From Roseibium alexandrii DFL-11 (GTDB lineage Bacteria; Pseudomonadota; Alphaproteobacteria; Rhizobiales; Stappiaceae): a stretch of DNA of 64,000 nucleotides. Every line of letters starts with the position of its first letter. The stretch's first letter is position 1. Positions 40,707-49,575 of the stretch are shown here, in pieces. The stretch is from positions 1-64,000 of the forward strand of contig NZ_CM011002.1 in NCBI RefSeq assembly GCF_000158095.2, written 5' to 3'. Below the pieces are notes generated by a model. That model had not been told where the DNA came from and searched no databases. It worked only from the letters and a program-made list of their open reading frames with translations. Made by a program: the position numbers and the translations under genes.

Positions 40707-42687
40707 ATGTCGCATCTTCTTTCATCGTCCGTCTCCCGGCGCACGCTTTTGCGGGGCATGGCCGCAACCGGATTTGCGGCCGTCATGCATCCTTATTCCC
40801 TGATGGCCAAGGAGAACACGGCGCACCTGCGGCTGATGGAAACGACGGATCTCCACGTCCATGTGTTCCCATATGACTATTACGGCGACCGGCCGGTTGA
40901 CACGGCAGGCCTTGCTCGCACCGCCAGTTTGATCCGCGGCATCCGGGATGAAGCGACCAACTCTGTCCTTGTCGACAATGGTGACTTCCTGCAAGGAAAT
41001 CCGATGGGAGATTTTATTGCCTATGAGCGAGGCCTCAAGGAAGGTGATGTTCACCCGGTCATCAAGGGTATGAATGTTCTCGGATATGATGCCGGTACGC
41101 TCGGCAACCATGAGTTCAACTATGGTCTGGAATTCCTCGAAAAGGCGCTCGCCGGGGCGAATTTTCCCGTTGTGTGCGCCAACGTCGCCAAGGGAGGCCT
41201 GGCAGCCAATGCGCGTGACGACAACCTTCTCCTGAAACCCTACGTCATCGTGGAAAAGACTGTGATGGACGGTGCAGGCAACAGCCACCCTATCAAAGTC
41301 GGTTTCATCGGCTTCGTACCGCCTCAAATCATGAACTGGGACCGCGGGCACCTGGAAGGCAAGGTGAATGCCCGCGATATCGTTAGCACCGCCAAAGCAT
41401 TCGTTCCGGAAATGAAAGAGCGGGGCTGCGACATCATTGTTGCGCTCTCTCACTCCGGGATTGACGGTGGTGCTTATACCGACGGCATGGAGAATGCGTC
41501 CCTGCATCTGGCTGCTGTTGACGGGATTGATGCTGTCTTTACCGGTCACCATCACCTGGTATTCCCCGGCCCTGCCTATGAGGGTATCCCGGAAGTGGAC
41601 ATCGAGAGGGGCACGCTCTTTGGCAAACCGGCAGCCATGGGTGGCTTTTGGGGCTCGCACCTCGGGGTTATTGATTTGATGCTGGAGCGCGATGGCAGCA
41701 GCTGGCGCGTGGCGAACTTCACCACCGAAGCGCGCTCCATCTACGAAAAGGAAGGCCGCAAGGTCACTCCACTTACCGAAAGCCAGCAGGATGTGCTGGA
41801 TGCGGTGAAGGACGACCACGAGGCAACGCTCGCCTATGTGCGCCGCCCGGTCGGCAAGACGTCCGCACCGCTGCACTCCTATTTTGCATTGGTTGCGGAC
41901 GACCCGAGTGTCCAGATCGTCTCCAAGGCACAGCTTTGGTATGTCGGGGAAATGCTGAAAAACACGGACTGGGAAGGTTTGCCACTTTTGTCTGCCGCCG
42001 CTCCGTTCAAAGCAGGCGGCCGCGGCGGGGCGGACTATTACACCGACGTACCGGTTGGAGATGTCGCGATCAAGAACGTCGCCGATCTTTATCTCTACCC
42101 GAATACGGTTCGGGCGGTCGAAATCACAGGTGCCTTGGTCAAGGAATGGCTGGAGAGGTCCGCAGGGATCTTTCAGCAGGTCGAGCCGGGCAAGGAAGAT
42201 CAGGTTCTGCTCAATCCGGACTTCCCAAGCTACAATTTCGACATCATCGATGGCGTCACCTATCAGATCGACCTCAGCCAGCCGTCAAAATACGGCCCCA
42301 AGGGTGAAGTCCTCAATGCGGAGGCTAGCCGCATCGTTTGATCTTCAGTTCAACGGAGCGCCGATTGATCCAGAAGCACGGTTTGTGGTTGCCACCAACA
42401 ACTACCGCGCCGGAGGCGGCGGCAATTTCCCGGGGATCGACGAGAGCGTTGTGATTCTGGTTGCCCCCGATACGAACCGTGATGCTCTGGTCCGCTACAT
42501 TGTTCAGGAAGGGACGATCAATCCGTCTGCCGACGCCAACTGGACCTTTAAGCCGATGCCGGGAACGAGTGTTCTCTTCGATACCGGGCCCGGCGGCAAG
42601 GATCATGCAGCATCCGTCGAAGGCGTTAACATTGAGCCTTACGGCGATGGGGCCGATGGATTTGCCCGCTATCGCATCACGCTCTGA
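40707..42687 (+). pseudogene. cpdB: Tat-exported 2',3'-cyclic-nucleotide 2'-phosphodiesterase/3'-nucleotidase, frameshifted
   Basis: CpdB-like enzyme that hydrolyses 2',3'-cyclic nucleotides and 3'-nucleotides for nucleoside and phosphate salvage. A twin-arginine signal (SRRTLLRG, residues 10-17) precedes the metallophosphatase motifs TTDLHVH, NGDFLQGN, LGNHEFNYG and TGHHH. The first frame ends at 42341 after EASRIV; homologous sequence resumes one base on with DLQFNGAPIDPEARFVVATN and runs to 42687, so one T in the run at 42337-42339 appears extra. This loses about 115 residues of the 5'-nucleotidase C-terminal domain. It could be a sequencing error, a recent inactivation or a +1 recoding site. 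GGAGG six bases before 40707 fixes the start. Confidence 0.85.
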
Positions 42688-42739
42688 CAGAAAGTTGCTC
42701 GTTCGGCGTCGAATGCCGACCAACTTCAGCATATAGAAA

Positions 42740-42770
42740 AACCGCCCGGACACTGTCTGGGCGGTTTTTT
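42740..42770. terminator. Bidirectional terminator between cpdB-like gene and aminopeptidase P gene
   Basis: AACCGCCCGGAC / GTCTGGGCGGTT (42740-42751, 42755-42766) pairs over 12 positions with one G-T, with TTTTTT after it on the plus strand and AAAA before it, so it also ends the minus-strand transcript of the convergent gene. Confidence 0.9.
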
Positions 42771-42792
42771 GTTTGGGACGTAAGGCTGTTGC

Positions 42793-44607
42793 TCAGAGCT
42801 CTTCGGTCGCCTGTTCCAGCCAAATCCGGTCTTTTGCGGCCAGCAAAGGCCCGATTTCGGATCGGACACGCTGGTGATAGCGGTTGAGCCAGGAGCGCTC
42901 GTCGCTCGCGAGCATGCCGCCGACAATCAAGCGCCGGTCGAACGGGACCAGCGTGATCGTCTCAAACCCGAGCATTGGCCGTTCGCCGCCCGGAATGTCC
43001 TTCGGTGCGGTGACGATTTCGAGGTTCTCCAGGCGGATGCCGTATTCACCGGCGGGATAGTAGCCCGGTTCATTGGACAGGATCATGCCCGGTTTCAGCG
43101 GCACATGGCCGGTCTTGGCGATGCGCTGCGGACCTTCATGGACGCCGAGGTACGTGCCAACGCCATGGCCGGTGCCGTGATCGAAATCGAGGCCGGCTTT
43201 CCAAAGATCAATGCGCGCAAGGGTATCCAGCTGGGCACCGGTCGTGCCTTCCGGAAACTTCGCGGTCGAGATGGCAATATGGCCCTTCAGTACCAGCGTG
43301 TAGTGCTTCTTCATCTCTTCGCTCACAGTGCCAACGGCGAGCGTCCGGGTGATGTCGGTGGTGCCGTCGATATATTGCGCTCCGGAATCAATCAGGAAGG
43401 GCTTGTCTTGCGGGATCTTCAGATTGCTGGTGCGGCTGACCCGGTAGTGGCAGATCGCCCCGTTCGGTCCGGCACCCGAAATCGTATCGAAGGAGATGTC
43501 CTTTAGCTCACCTGTTGCCGCGCGGAACTCTTCCAGTTTTTCCGCAGCCCCGATCTCGTCCAGCTCAACCTTGGCAACTTCTTCATCGAACCAGCAGAGG
43601 AAGGCGATATAGGCAGCCGCATCGCGGACATGGGCTTTTCGGGCGCCGTTCAGCTCGACCTCGTTTTTGACGGCTTTCGGCAAAAGAACAGGATCAGAGG
43701 CCTCAACAAGCGTTCCACCGGCATCTGTGATGGCTTCTGCAATTCCAATCCCGGCAAGAGACGGGTCGATGATGACCTTCTTCCCTTCCGTGCCGAGTGT
43801 TTTCAACCCGCCTTGAAAGTCGGCCGGCTCGGAAATCTCGGTCAAATCGGCAAGGGCATCGCGCACGGAATTGGAGAGCTTCCGGCCATCGATATAAAGC
43901 GAGGGTTTGCCCTCTGCCGGAACGGTTGCAAATGACAGGGGCAGCGGTGTGTGCGTGACATCCGAGCCGCGGATGTTGAACAGCCAGGCAATGGAATCGG
44001 GCTGTGTCAGGACACAGGCATCGGCCTTCTTGTCCTGAATGGCTTTCTGGATCTCGGCGATCTTGTCTTCCGACCCACGGCCTGCAAGTTCTGTCGGATA
44101 AAGCATAACCTGACCGACAGGCGGCTCCGGGCGATCCGCCCAAACCGCATCAACCGGATTGTCTTCCAAAGTGACCAGTTCGGCACCTGCCTCTTTGCAG
44201 ATCTCCCGCAACCGGCGGACTTCCCGCACGGTGTGCAGCATGGCGTCGATGCCAAGTTTTTGGCCCGGCTTGAGGCGTGCGACCAGCCACTCCGTGACAG
44301 GTTCCGTGATCAGATGCTGGGCCGGAAACACGTCCATGTCGACCTGTTCGCGCACCTGGATGGTGTAGCGGCCATCGACGAAAACGGCAGCATCTTCGCC
44401 CAAAACTGCCGCCATACCGGCGGATCCGGTGAAGCCCGTCAACCACTGCAAACGGCAGTCATGCGGCGGGACATATTCCCCCTGATGCGCATCGGCACGG
44501 GGAATCAGGAAACCATCAAGGCCCAGACGCTTGAGTTCGGCTCTGAGAAGCGCTGCATGCGGCGCCCCGCAGGAAGGATCACTGAGATCGTCAAAATTCT
44601 GAAACAT
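42793..44607 (-). CDS. Xaa-Pro aminopeptidase (aminopeptidase P, M24B)
   Basis: 604 residues. It removes N-terminal residues preceding proline. The large eukaryote-like form has two creatinase-type N-terminal domains (ADAHQGEYVPPHDCRL, FTGSAGMAAVL) and a C-terminal pita-bread domain with the metal ligands in DSGAQYIDGTTDITRT (two Asp), HGTGHGVG (His), LSNEPGYY (Glu) and ENLEIV (Glu). The ATG at 44607 gives the normal start MFQNFDDLSDPSCG; a TTG 36 bases earlier is open but has no better support. Cytosolic; single gene. Confidence 0.93.
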   Translation of the reverse strand: MFQNFDDLSDPSCGAPHAALLRAELKRLGLDGFLIPRADAHQGEYVPPHDCRLQWLTGFTGSAGMAAVLGEDAAVFVDGRYTIQVREQVDMDVFPAQHLITEPVTEWLVARLKPGQKLGIDAMLHTVREVRRLREICKEAGAELVTLEDNPVDAVWADRPEPPVGQVMLYPTELAGRGSEDKIAEIQKAIQDKKADACVLTQPDSIAWLFNIRGSDVTHTPLPLSFATVPAEGKPSLYIDGRKLSNSVRDALADLTEISEPADFQGGLKTLGTEGKKVIIDPSLAGIGIAEAITDAGGTLVEASDPVLLPKAVKNEVELNGARKAHVRDAAAYIAFLCWFDEEVAKVELDEIGAAEKLEEFRAATGELKDISFDTISGAGPNGAICHYRVSRTSNLKIPQDKPFLIDSGAQYIDGTTDITRTLAVGTVSEEMKKHYTLVLKGHIAISTAKFPEGTTGAQLDTLARIDLWKAGLDFDHGTGHGVGTYLGVHEGPQRIAKTGHVPLKPGMILSNEPGYYPAGEYGIRLENLEIVTAPKDIPGGERPMLGFETITLVPFDRRLIVGGMLASDERSWLNRYHQRVRSEIGPLLAAKDRIWLEQATEEL

Positions 44608-44858
44608 GGCGGCAAAACTAAAAGGGGTCCCTGACGCAATCAAGTCGGATAATTATTTCTTGAAAAGATTGGATACGGGAATTTTCGTTTCGAAAATGTG
44701 CAACGCACAAATCATTTCGCATATGCGAAATGCGCAGGGCTGGCATGCAGATCGCCCCCTACCTAAACCGCGCATCCACGATCATATTAACTGCCAACAA
44801 GCTAATAAAGACGTTTCTCCCTAGGGAAGCTCTTCAACTTCGAATGGGATTAAAGACA

Positions 44859-45062
44859 ATGACCATCGCAACGACTACATCCACACGCGCTTCTGGCGGC
44901 TTCATGCGCCGCGCTTTCGACCGGATGATCGAAGCCCGCTCCGTACAGGCCCGCCGTTATGTCAACGGCTACCTCCTGTCACTGGACGATGCGACCCTTT
45001 CTGCCCACGGTTATGATCGTGAGCAGCTGGAACGCGAAGGCTCTGCGACCAGCGCGTTCTAA
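44859..45062 (+). CDS. DUF1127 small protein
   Basis: 67 residues. The core AFDRMIEARSVQARRYVNGY ... LSLDDATLSAHGYDREQL resembles the DUF1127 (YjiS-like) family of small basic proteins; some members in alphaproteobacteria act in RNA turnover and phosphate or stress responses. Start at 44859 is preferred (MTIATTTSTR), but the in-frame ATG at 44844 is possible. It is divergent from aminopeptidase P and closed by a terminator 26 bases downstream. Function here is not known. Confidence 0.8.
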   Translation: MTIATTTSTRASGGFMRRAFDRMIEARSVQARRYVNGYLLSLDDATLSAHGYDREQLEREGSATSAF

Positions 45063-45086
45063 GCCGCTGAAGAATAACTGTGCACG

Positions 45087-45124
45087 AAAAAAGACCCCGC
45101 CGGCTCAACCGGCGGGGTCTTTTC
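45087..45124. terminator. Bidirectional terminator between DUF1127 gene and prmA
   Basis: AAGACCCCGCCGG / CCGGCGGGGTCTT forms a perfect stem of at least 13 bp around a five-base loop (about 45091-45121), with A-rich sequence before and TTTTC after. It serves both convergent genes. Confidence 0.93.
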
Positions 45125-45144
45125 GTTTTCGGTAAGTTTATGCC

Positions 45145-46035
45145 TTAGGCGTGTTTGCGTCCGCGGACCAGGGTCAACGTCAGCCATCCGTCCTTTTCCC
45201 GGCGGCGGTCCAGGACAAATCCCTGACACCCATATGCAAACAGGATCCGCGGACCGTCTTCGATCCGCAGACCTGACAGGATCAGCGTTGATGTGGGTGT
45301 CATCCGCGCGCAAATGGATTTCGACATCTTCATCAAGGGCCGCGCCAGAATATTGGCGATCACGAGATCGAAAGGGCCATAGAGGTTGAACCGCCGGTCT
45401 TCCACGCCATTGGCGGTGAATCCGGTCACAAGATGGCGGGCACCGTTCAGCCGGGCGTTTTCCAAAGCAGTGCGCGTTGCAATCGGATCATTGTCGGTCG
45501 CCAACACCTGCTGGCGGGCTTTCAAGGCTGCGGCAATTGCCAAAACACCTGTTCCCGTTCCGAGATCCAAAATGCTGTCATACTCGCGCATGGACAACAG
45601 CCGGTCGATTTCTTCCAGGCATCCGGCGGTGGTTCCGTGGTGGCCGGTTCCAAAGGCGAGCGCAGCCTCGATTTCCAGTCCGATCGCTCCGCCCGGCACC
45701 TTGTCGCGGTCGTGACTTCCGTGGACGAAAAAGCGCCCGGCGCGGACCGGCTTTAATCCTTCGAGGCTCTTTTCCACCCAGTTGATGTCCGGCAGCTCTT
45801 CGGCTTCCAGCGGCGCTGCAAAGGCATCGGCGCCGACCCGGTCGCGCACCAGTGCGGCTGCTTCGTCCGGCTCCATGCTGAAGAGCAGGATTTCGGCCGA
45901 CCAGATCTTCCCGTCGCTGGAGTCTTCGTAGATCGTGACCGGATTGCCCTCGTCTTCGAAGGCCCGCTCCAGGATTTCGGAGATCCGTTTGGCTTCCAGT
46001 TCTTCGGCCGTGATCTTCACCCGGATGGTTTTCAT
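45145..46035 (-). CDS. prmA: Ribosomal protein L11 methyltransferase
   Basis: 296 residues. SAM-dependent trimethylation of ribosomal protein L11. Motif I is ILDLGTGTGVLAIAA, preceded by AALAFGTGHHGTTAGCLE (the PrmA hallmark FGTG.H.TT) and followed by ATDNDPIAT and LVIANILARPLM (the NPF-like NIL motif). The N-terminal L11-recognition domain is present. Single minus-strand gene, convergent with the DUF1127 gene. Confidence 0.95.
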   Translation of the reverse strand: MKTIRVKITAEELEAKRISEILERAFEDEGNPVTIYEDSSDGKIWSAEILLFSMEPDEAAALVRDRVGADAFAAPLEAEELPDINWVEKSLEGLKPVRAGRFFVHGSHDRDKVPGGAIGLEIEAALAFGTGHHGTTAGCLEEIDRLLSMREYDSILDLGTGTGVLAIAAALKARQQVLATDNDPIATRTALENARLNGARHLVTGFTANGVEDRRFNLYGPFDLVIANILARPLMKMSKSICARMTPTSTLILSGLRIEDGPRILFAYGCQGFVLDRRREKDGWLTLTLVRGRKHA

Positions 46036-46218
46036 AAAGGCAGGCCTTCGGTTGAGGTGTCTGTTGGTTTGGTGGCTTGGTTCAGCGGTATAGCCTCAGC
46101 GAATTTCTCCGGCCAGTCTCTTTTTTGTTTTCATACTAAAACCCGCTTGATCTGGCGAAATCGTTCAGCTGCCATAGATTTTCACTATGAAGCCCGGCGA
46201 TATCCACGGAGATCCAAC

Positions 46219-46797
46219 ATGCAGGCAAGCGCAATCCTTCAGTCCCGGCGCATCTTGCCGGCACTTGCTCTGCTGCTTTGTTTTGCGTTTCTGAACGCAT
46301 GCAGGTTAGCGCAGGCAGGTGACCTTCCTGATCAGCGTCTGTTCGATGCGCTGCTTTCCTCGAAGAGCGAGATGGAGGCCCGGATTGTGGAGGCGGAAAT
46401 CTGGGAAAGCTGGATTGCAGCTGCTCCTTCTGCGGATTTGGAGGCAAAGGTACGATCAGCGATGAGCAAACGGCGCGTTGCCGACTATGAGGGGGCACTT
46501 ATGGAGTTGAACAGTGCCTTGGAGACAGCGCCCGACTATGCCGAAGCGTGGAACCAGCGGGCGTTCATCCATTACCTCCAGGGCAAACCCGACCGCTCGC
46601 TGGAGGACATCGAACGGGTGCTCGCACTTGAGCCCCGGCATTTCGGGGCCCTCTCCGGCAAGGGCCGGATCCTGATGGAGCAGGGCAGGGTCAGGCTGGC
46701 TCAACAAGCCTTGCGGGAGGCTGTCGCCCTGCATCCCTTCATTCCCGAACGTTTCCTGCTGATCAGGGAGCACGAGGAAAAGGGAATTGATCTTTAA
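46219..46797 (+). CDS. TPR-repeat protein, probable lipoprotein
   Basis: 192 residues. The N-terminus is a signal peptide (ILPALALLLCFAFLNAC) with a lipobox-like LNAC, though AQAG five residues later could be a signal peptidase I site instead. Tetratricopeptide repeats follow: YEGALMELNSALETAPDYAE, AWNQRAFIHYLQGKPDRSLE and GKGRILMEQGRVRLAQQALR. GGAG seven bases upstream supports the ATG at 46219 over an in-frame start 162 bases earlier. Envelope-associated; partner unknown. Convergent with the autotransporter gene. Confidence 0.82.
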   Translation: MQASAILQSRRILPALALLLCFAFLNACRLAQAGDLPDQRLFDALLSSKSEMEARIVEAEIWESWIAAAPSADLEAKVRSAMSKRRVADYEGALMELNSALETAPDYAEAWNQRAFIHYLQGKPDRSLEDIERVLALEPRHFGALSGKGRILMEQGRVRLAQQALREAVALHPFIPERFLLIREHEEKGIDL

Positions 46798-46849
46798 TGG
46801 ACGATCGCCGGAACCCAGCTGCCTACTGAGGTCTGCAACCTCGACGTTT

Positions 46850-49432
46850 CTAAAACCGCCAGGAAAAGTGGGCGCCCGCGCCAATTTCTTCACCATGTTC
46901 ATTGAGTGCGCCGGCAACACCCAATCGCCAAGCGCCCGCGCTGCCGACGGAGCCAACAAAGCCCAATCCGGCGGTTACGGAATGGGCGCCGCGGTTTTGG
47001 CCCGTCTGATTGAAAGTTCCGAAGAGATCGGACGTGACAGTGATATCGTGGGCTGAATCTGCTGACGCGCTCCAGTCATGATCGTAGCGCGCAAAACCGA
47101 CCAGCTTCGCCGTTCCCGTGTCCGTCGTCCAAACGTCCGCTGCCCAGTCGAATCCAAGACCGGTCAAAACCGCGTCCGCAGTCGCAGCATGGACGGTGTA
47201 GTTGAAGTCACCGCCTCCGGTTTCCCGTGCCTCGCCCTGCCAAATATGAGCGTAGGAAGCTGCAGCAAACGGCGTCAATTTGAACTGGGTCGTTAGAGGC
47301 AGTTCATAGCCTGCCTTGGCGGCGACAAAGGCGGCATGGGAATCGAAATCGGATTCCGCGCGCCCACCGGTGAACAAGCCGACATTCGGGTTGTTTCGCT
47401 TGCCTTTGTTCGCGCTGTAAGAGTATCCGCCGGAGGCCGCCAGCCGCCAACTGTCGCGGTAGAGTGTTCCATACAATCCGGCAAAGCCGGATTGAGCAGA
47501 GAAGGACTGATCGACGGTGTCATGCTCGTCCATCCGTTGATAGCCGTAGCCTGCAAACGCCCCGACGCTTCCCTGATCACTTGCGAGCAGATCAGCACCG
47601 CCAATTACGCTGGCAATTGAATAATTGAAACTTCCAAGACCGTCTTTGCCGTCCACGTTTCCCTTCAGCCCGGACGCATCCAGCCAGATGGCCCGTCCTT
47701 GAGCATCGCGAACCTGATTGGCTTTGTCGAGGACATCGTGACTGCCGGAAATCCGATTCATCACCGAAGCGGCAATGTGATCGAGATGTTCCAGGCCAAC
47801 GGTCAGGTTGGAGGAATAGGGTTCAGCGTGAACTTCGTTGAAGGTGATCAGGTCACCGTTGGTCAAGGACAAATACCCATCGCTCACCGTGTTGCCGCCG
47901 GCAAGGATTTGGTTGCCGCCACCGCTCCCGCCTGACACGCCATCTATGGGTGTTTCATTGTGCGTCGCTGATACGGCCGTCACCAAATCCACCCACGGCG
48001 TCGAGACAGGCGGTTTCGTGGTTTGGGTCGGAACTGTTGATGTTGTCGTCGTCGTGGTGGGCGTGGTCGTGTTGGTTGTCGTTGTGGTCGTCGTCGTTGT
48101 TGTGACCGTTGGTGTCGTCGTGGTGGTGGTTGTAACTGTCGCCGTTGGTGTCGTGGTGGTCGTTGTCACAGGCGGGGGGATCACTTGCTTACCGCCACCG
48201 GTCTGCTGGATGGTCTTTACCTTGGTCGGCAGGAAGGTTGGTGTTGGCGAGTTGTCGGAGAACTTGACTTCAACCTGTGAGGTTTGTGTCGGCGGACTGG
48301 CGAGGCTTGCACTCAGATGTGCATTCAACGAACTGCCTTCGACCAGGGTAACACTGTCACTGTCAAACGAGCCGGCGCGCGCGATGACAAAGGTGGAGTT
48401 GATGAAATCACTGATTTCGGTGGCGCCCGCCCCTGAATATCCGCTGTCCTTTTCAAGTGTCGCGGTCAAGTTGTCTGCACCGGTTATGTCACCGGACACA
48501 TCCAGCAGGTCCGCAGTCTGAGACGCTGTCGGGTCCAGTTCAGAGACAAGACTTGTCGCGCCCTGAAAAGACATATCGCCGTTGATCGAAAGCGTTCCGA
48601 TGGAGTTGCCGGGACGGATCTCGGCACCTGCGGATGTCAGGAAACCCGTGCCGCCTGCGCCTGTCTTGCCATTGATGGTGCCATTGCCTGATAACTTTCC
48701 GTCAAGTTTGAAGAAGCGGGTATCGATTGTCGTATTGTCGAGCTTCAGCTCGGAACCGGCCACGACGGAAGTAATGAGAGCGTTTGAAATTGAACTGTCT
48801 TTAAGGGTCAGCTCAGTCGCTGAATCGAAATTCTGCCCCACGATGTTGTACTGCCCAACCGCAAACAAGGACGGGTTGGCGACAGTAAAGGAGGTGTATG
48901 TCAAAGGGGAAGACGACGCGCTTGCGATATAAACATTCTGAAATTGGGTATCACCGCTTTGTTCGGTTAAGGTGATAGCGCGGTTTGCACCAATACCGAC
49001 ATCTATCAAGTTGATCCAGGTTGCCCCGAGATCGTCAGTCGCCGGTGCCTGGAGCAATCTGAGGAAGTTTGTGCCCGGAGACGGAGCACTTTCAATGCTA
49101 TTCCCGATGAACGTAAAGGAGTTGACTTTCGAGGCCCGTTTCAGGTCAAAGAAAACGGGCGAATAATAGTCATAGGCACCATCGGCGGGAATGGTTCCCG
49201 GGGAAACCACGATCTCCGTCCGTCTCTCAAGGCATATAACACTTGAAGGGGTGAAGCTGCTTGGGTCGAGCCGTTCACTACCCGAAGCACGGAGCACGCC
49301 CGCCCCCAACGCATCGCATTTTGCATTTGCTGCTGCAGGGGCCAGGAAGGTCGCCGCAGTTGCCGTAAACACCAGCGTGGCTGCATGAAAACCTGCGCGA
49401 TTGACGGCCGACTTGTTGTTTCCTAAACGCAT
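46850..49432 (-). CDS. Autotransporter (type Va) with threonine-rich linker
   Basis: 860 residues. A signal peptide ends near AAANA (about residue 37). The passenger contains a typical autotransporter strand repeat (AEIRPGNSIGTLSINGDMSF, DPTASQTADLLDVSGDI). A linker of about 50 residues, mostly threonine with Pro/Val, follows (48020-48170 on DNA, ACN codon runs). The last 280 residues form a beta-barrel domain ending HFSWRF, with the terminal aromatic residue needed for outer-membrane insertion. AGGAG precedes the ATG. Upstream, TTGATATT/AATATCAA (49544-49565) is an 8-bp inverted repeat. The passenger function is unknown; adhesion is a guess. Confidence 0.87.
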   Translation of the reverse strand: MRLGNNKSAVNRAGFHAATLVFTATAATFLAPAAANAKCDALGAGVLRASGSERLDPSSFTPSSVICLERRTEIVVSPGTIPADGAYDYYSPVFFDLKRASKVNSFTFIGNSIESAPSPGTNFLRLLQAPATDDLGATWINLIDVGIGANRAITLTEQSGDTQFQNVYIASASSSPLTYTSFTVANPSLFAVGQYNIVGQNFDSATELTLKDSSISNALITSVVAGSELKLDNTTIDTRFFKLDGKLSGNGTINGKTGAGGTGFLTSAGAEIRPGNSIGTLSINGDMSFQGATSLVSELDPTASQTADLLDVSGDITGADNLTATLEKDSGYSGAGATEISDFINSTFVIARAGSFDSDSVTLVEGSSLNAHLSASLASPPTQTSQVEVKFSDNSPTPTFLPTKVKTIQQTGGGKQVIPPPVTTTTTTPTATVTTTTTTTPTVTTTTTTTTTTNTTTPTTTTTTSTVPTQTTKPPVSTPWVDLVTAVSATHNETPIDGVSGGSGGGNQILAGGNTVSDGYLSLTNGDLITFNEVHAEPYSSNLTVGLEHLDHIAASVMNRISGSHDVLDKANQVRDAQGRAIWLDASGLKGNVDGKDGLGSFNYSIASVIGGADLLASDQGSVGAFAGYGYQRMDEHDTVDQSFSAQSGFAGLYGTLYRDSWRLAASGGYSYSANKGKRNNPNVGLFTGGRAESDFDSHAAFVAAKAGYELPLTTQFKLTPFAAASYAHIWQGEARETGGGDFNYTVHAATADAVLTGLGFDWAADVWTTDTGTAKLVGFARYDHDWSASADSAHDITVTSDLFGTFNQTGQNRGAHSVTAGLGFVGSVGSAGAWRLGVAGALNEHGEEIGAGAHFSWRF

Positions 49433-49575
49433 GTTGTGCTCCTGCCGTATCCGCTACGCAGAAACAAAATGCGGATCAGTCTAACTGTCCGATCACACTA
49501 GCGATTTTATGCTTAACCTAACGTAAATATTGCTCAGTTCAGTTTGATATTGTTATAAATATCAATGTCTTAAAA

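Noticed and set aside
42330..42345. Programmed +1 frameshift of the prfB type
   Set aside because: GTT-TGA would need a poor tRNA re-pairing and the only GGAGG is 11 bases upstream, too far from the slip site; a simple indel is more likely. Kept only as an alternative.
47838..48521. Plus-strand frame with a long valine run
   Set aside because: It is the antisense reading of the threonine-codon repeats in the autotransporter linker.
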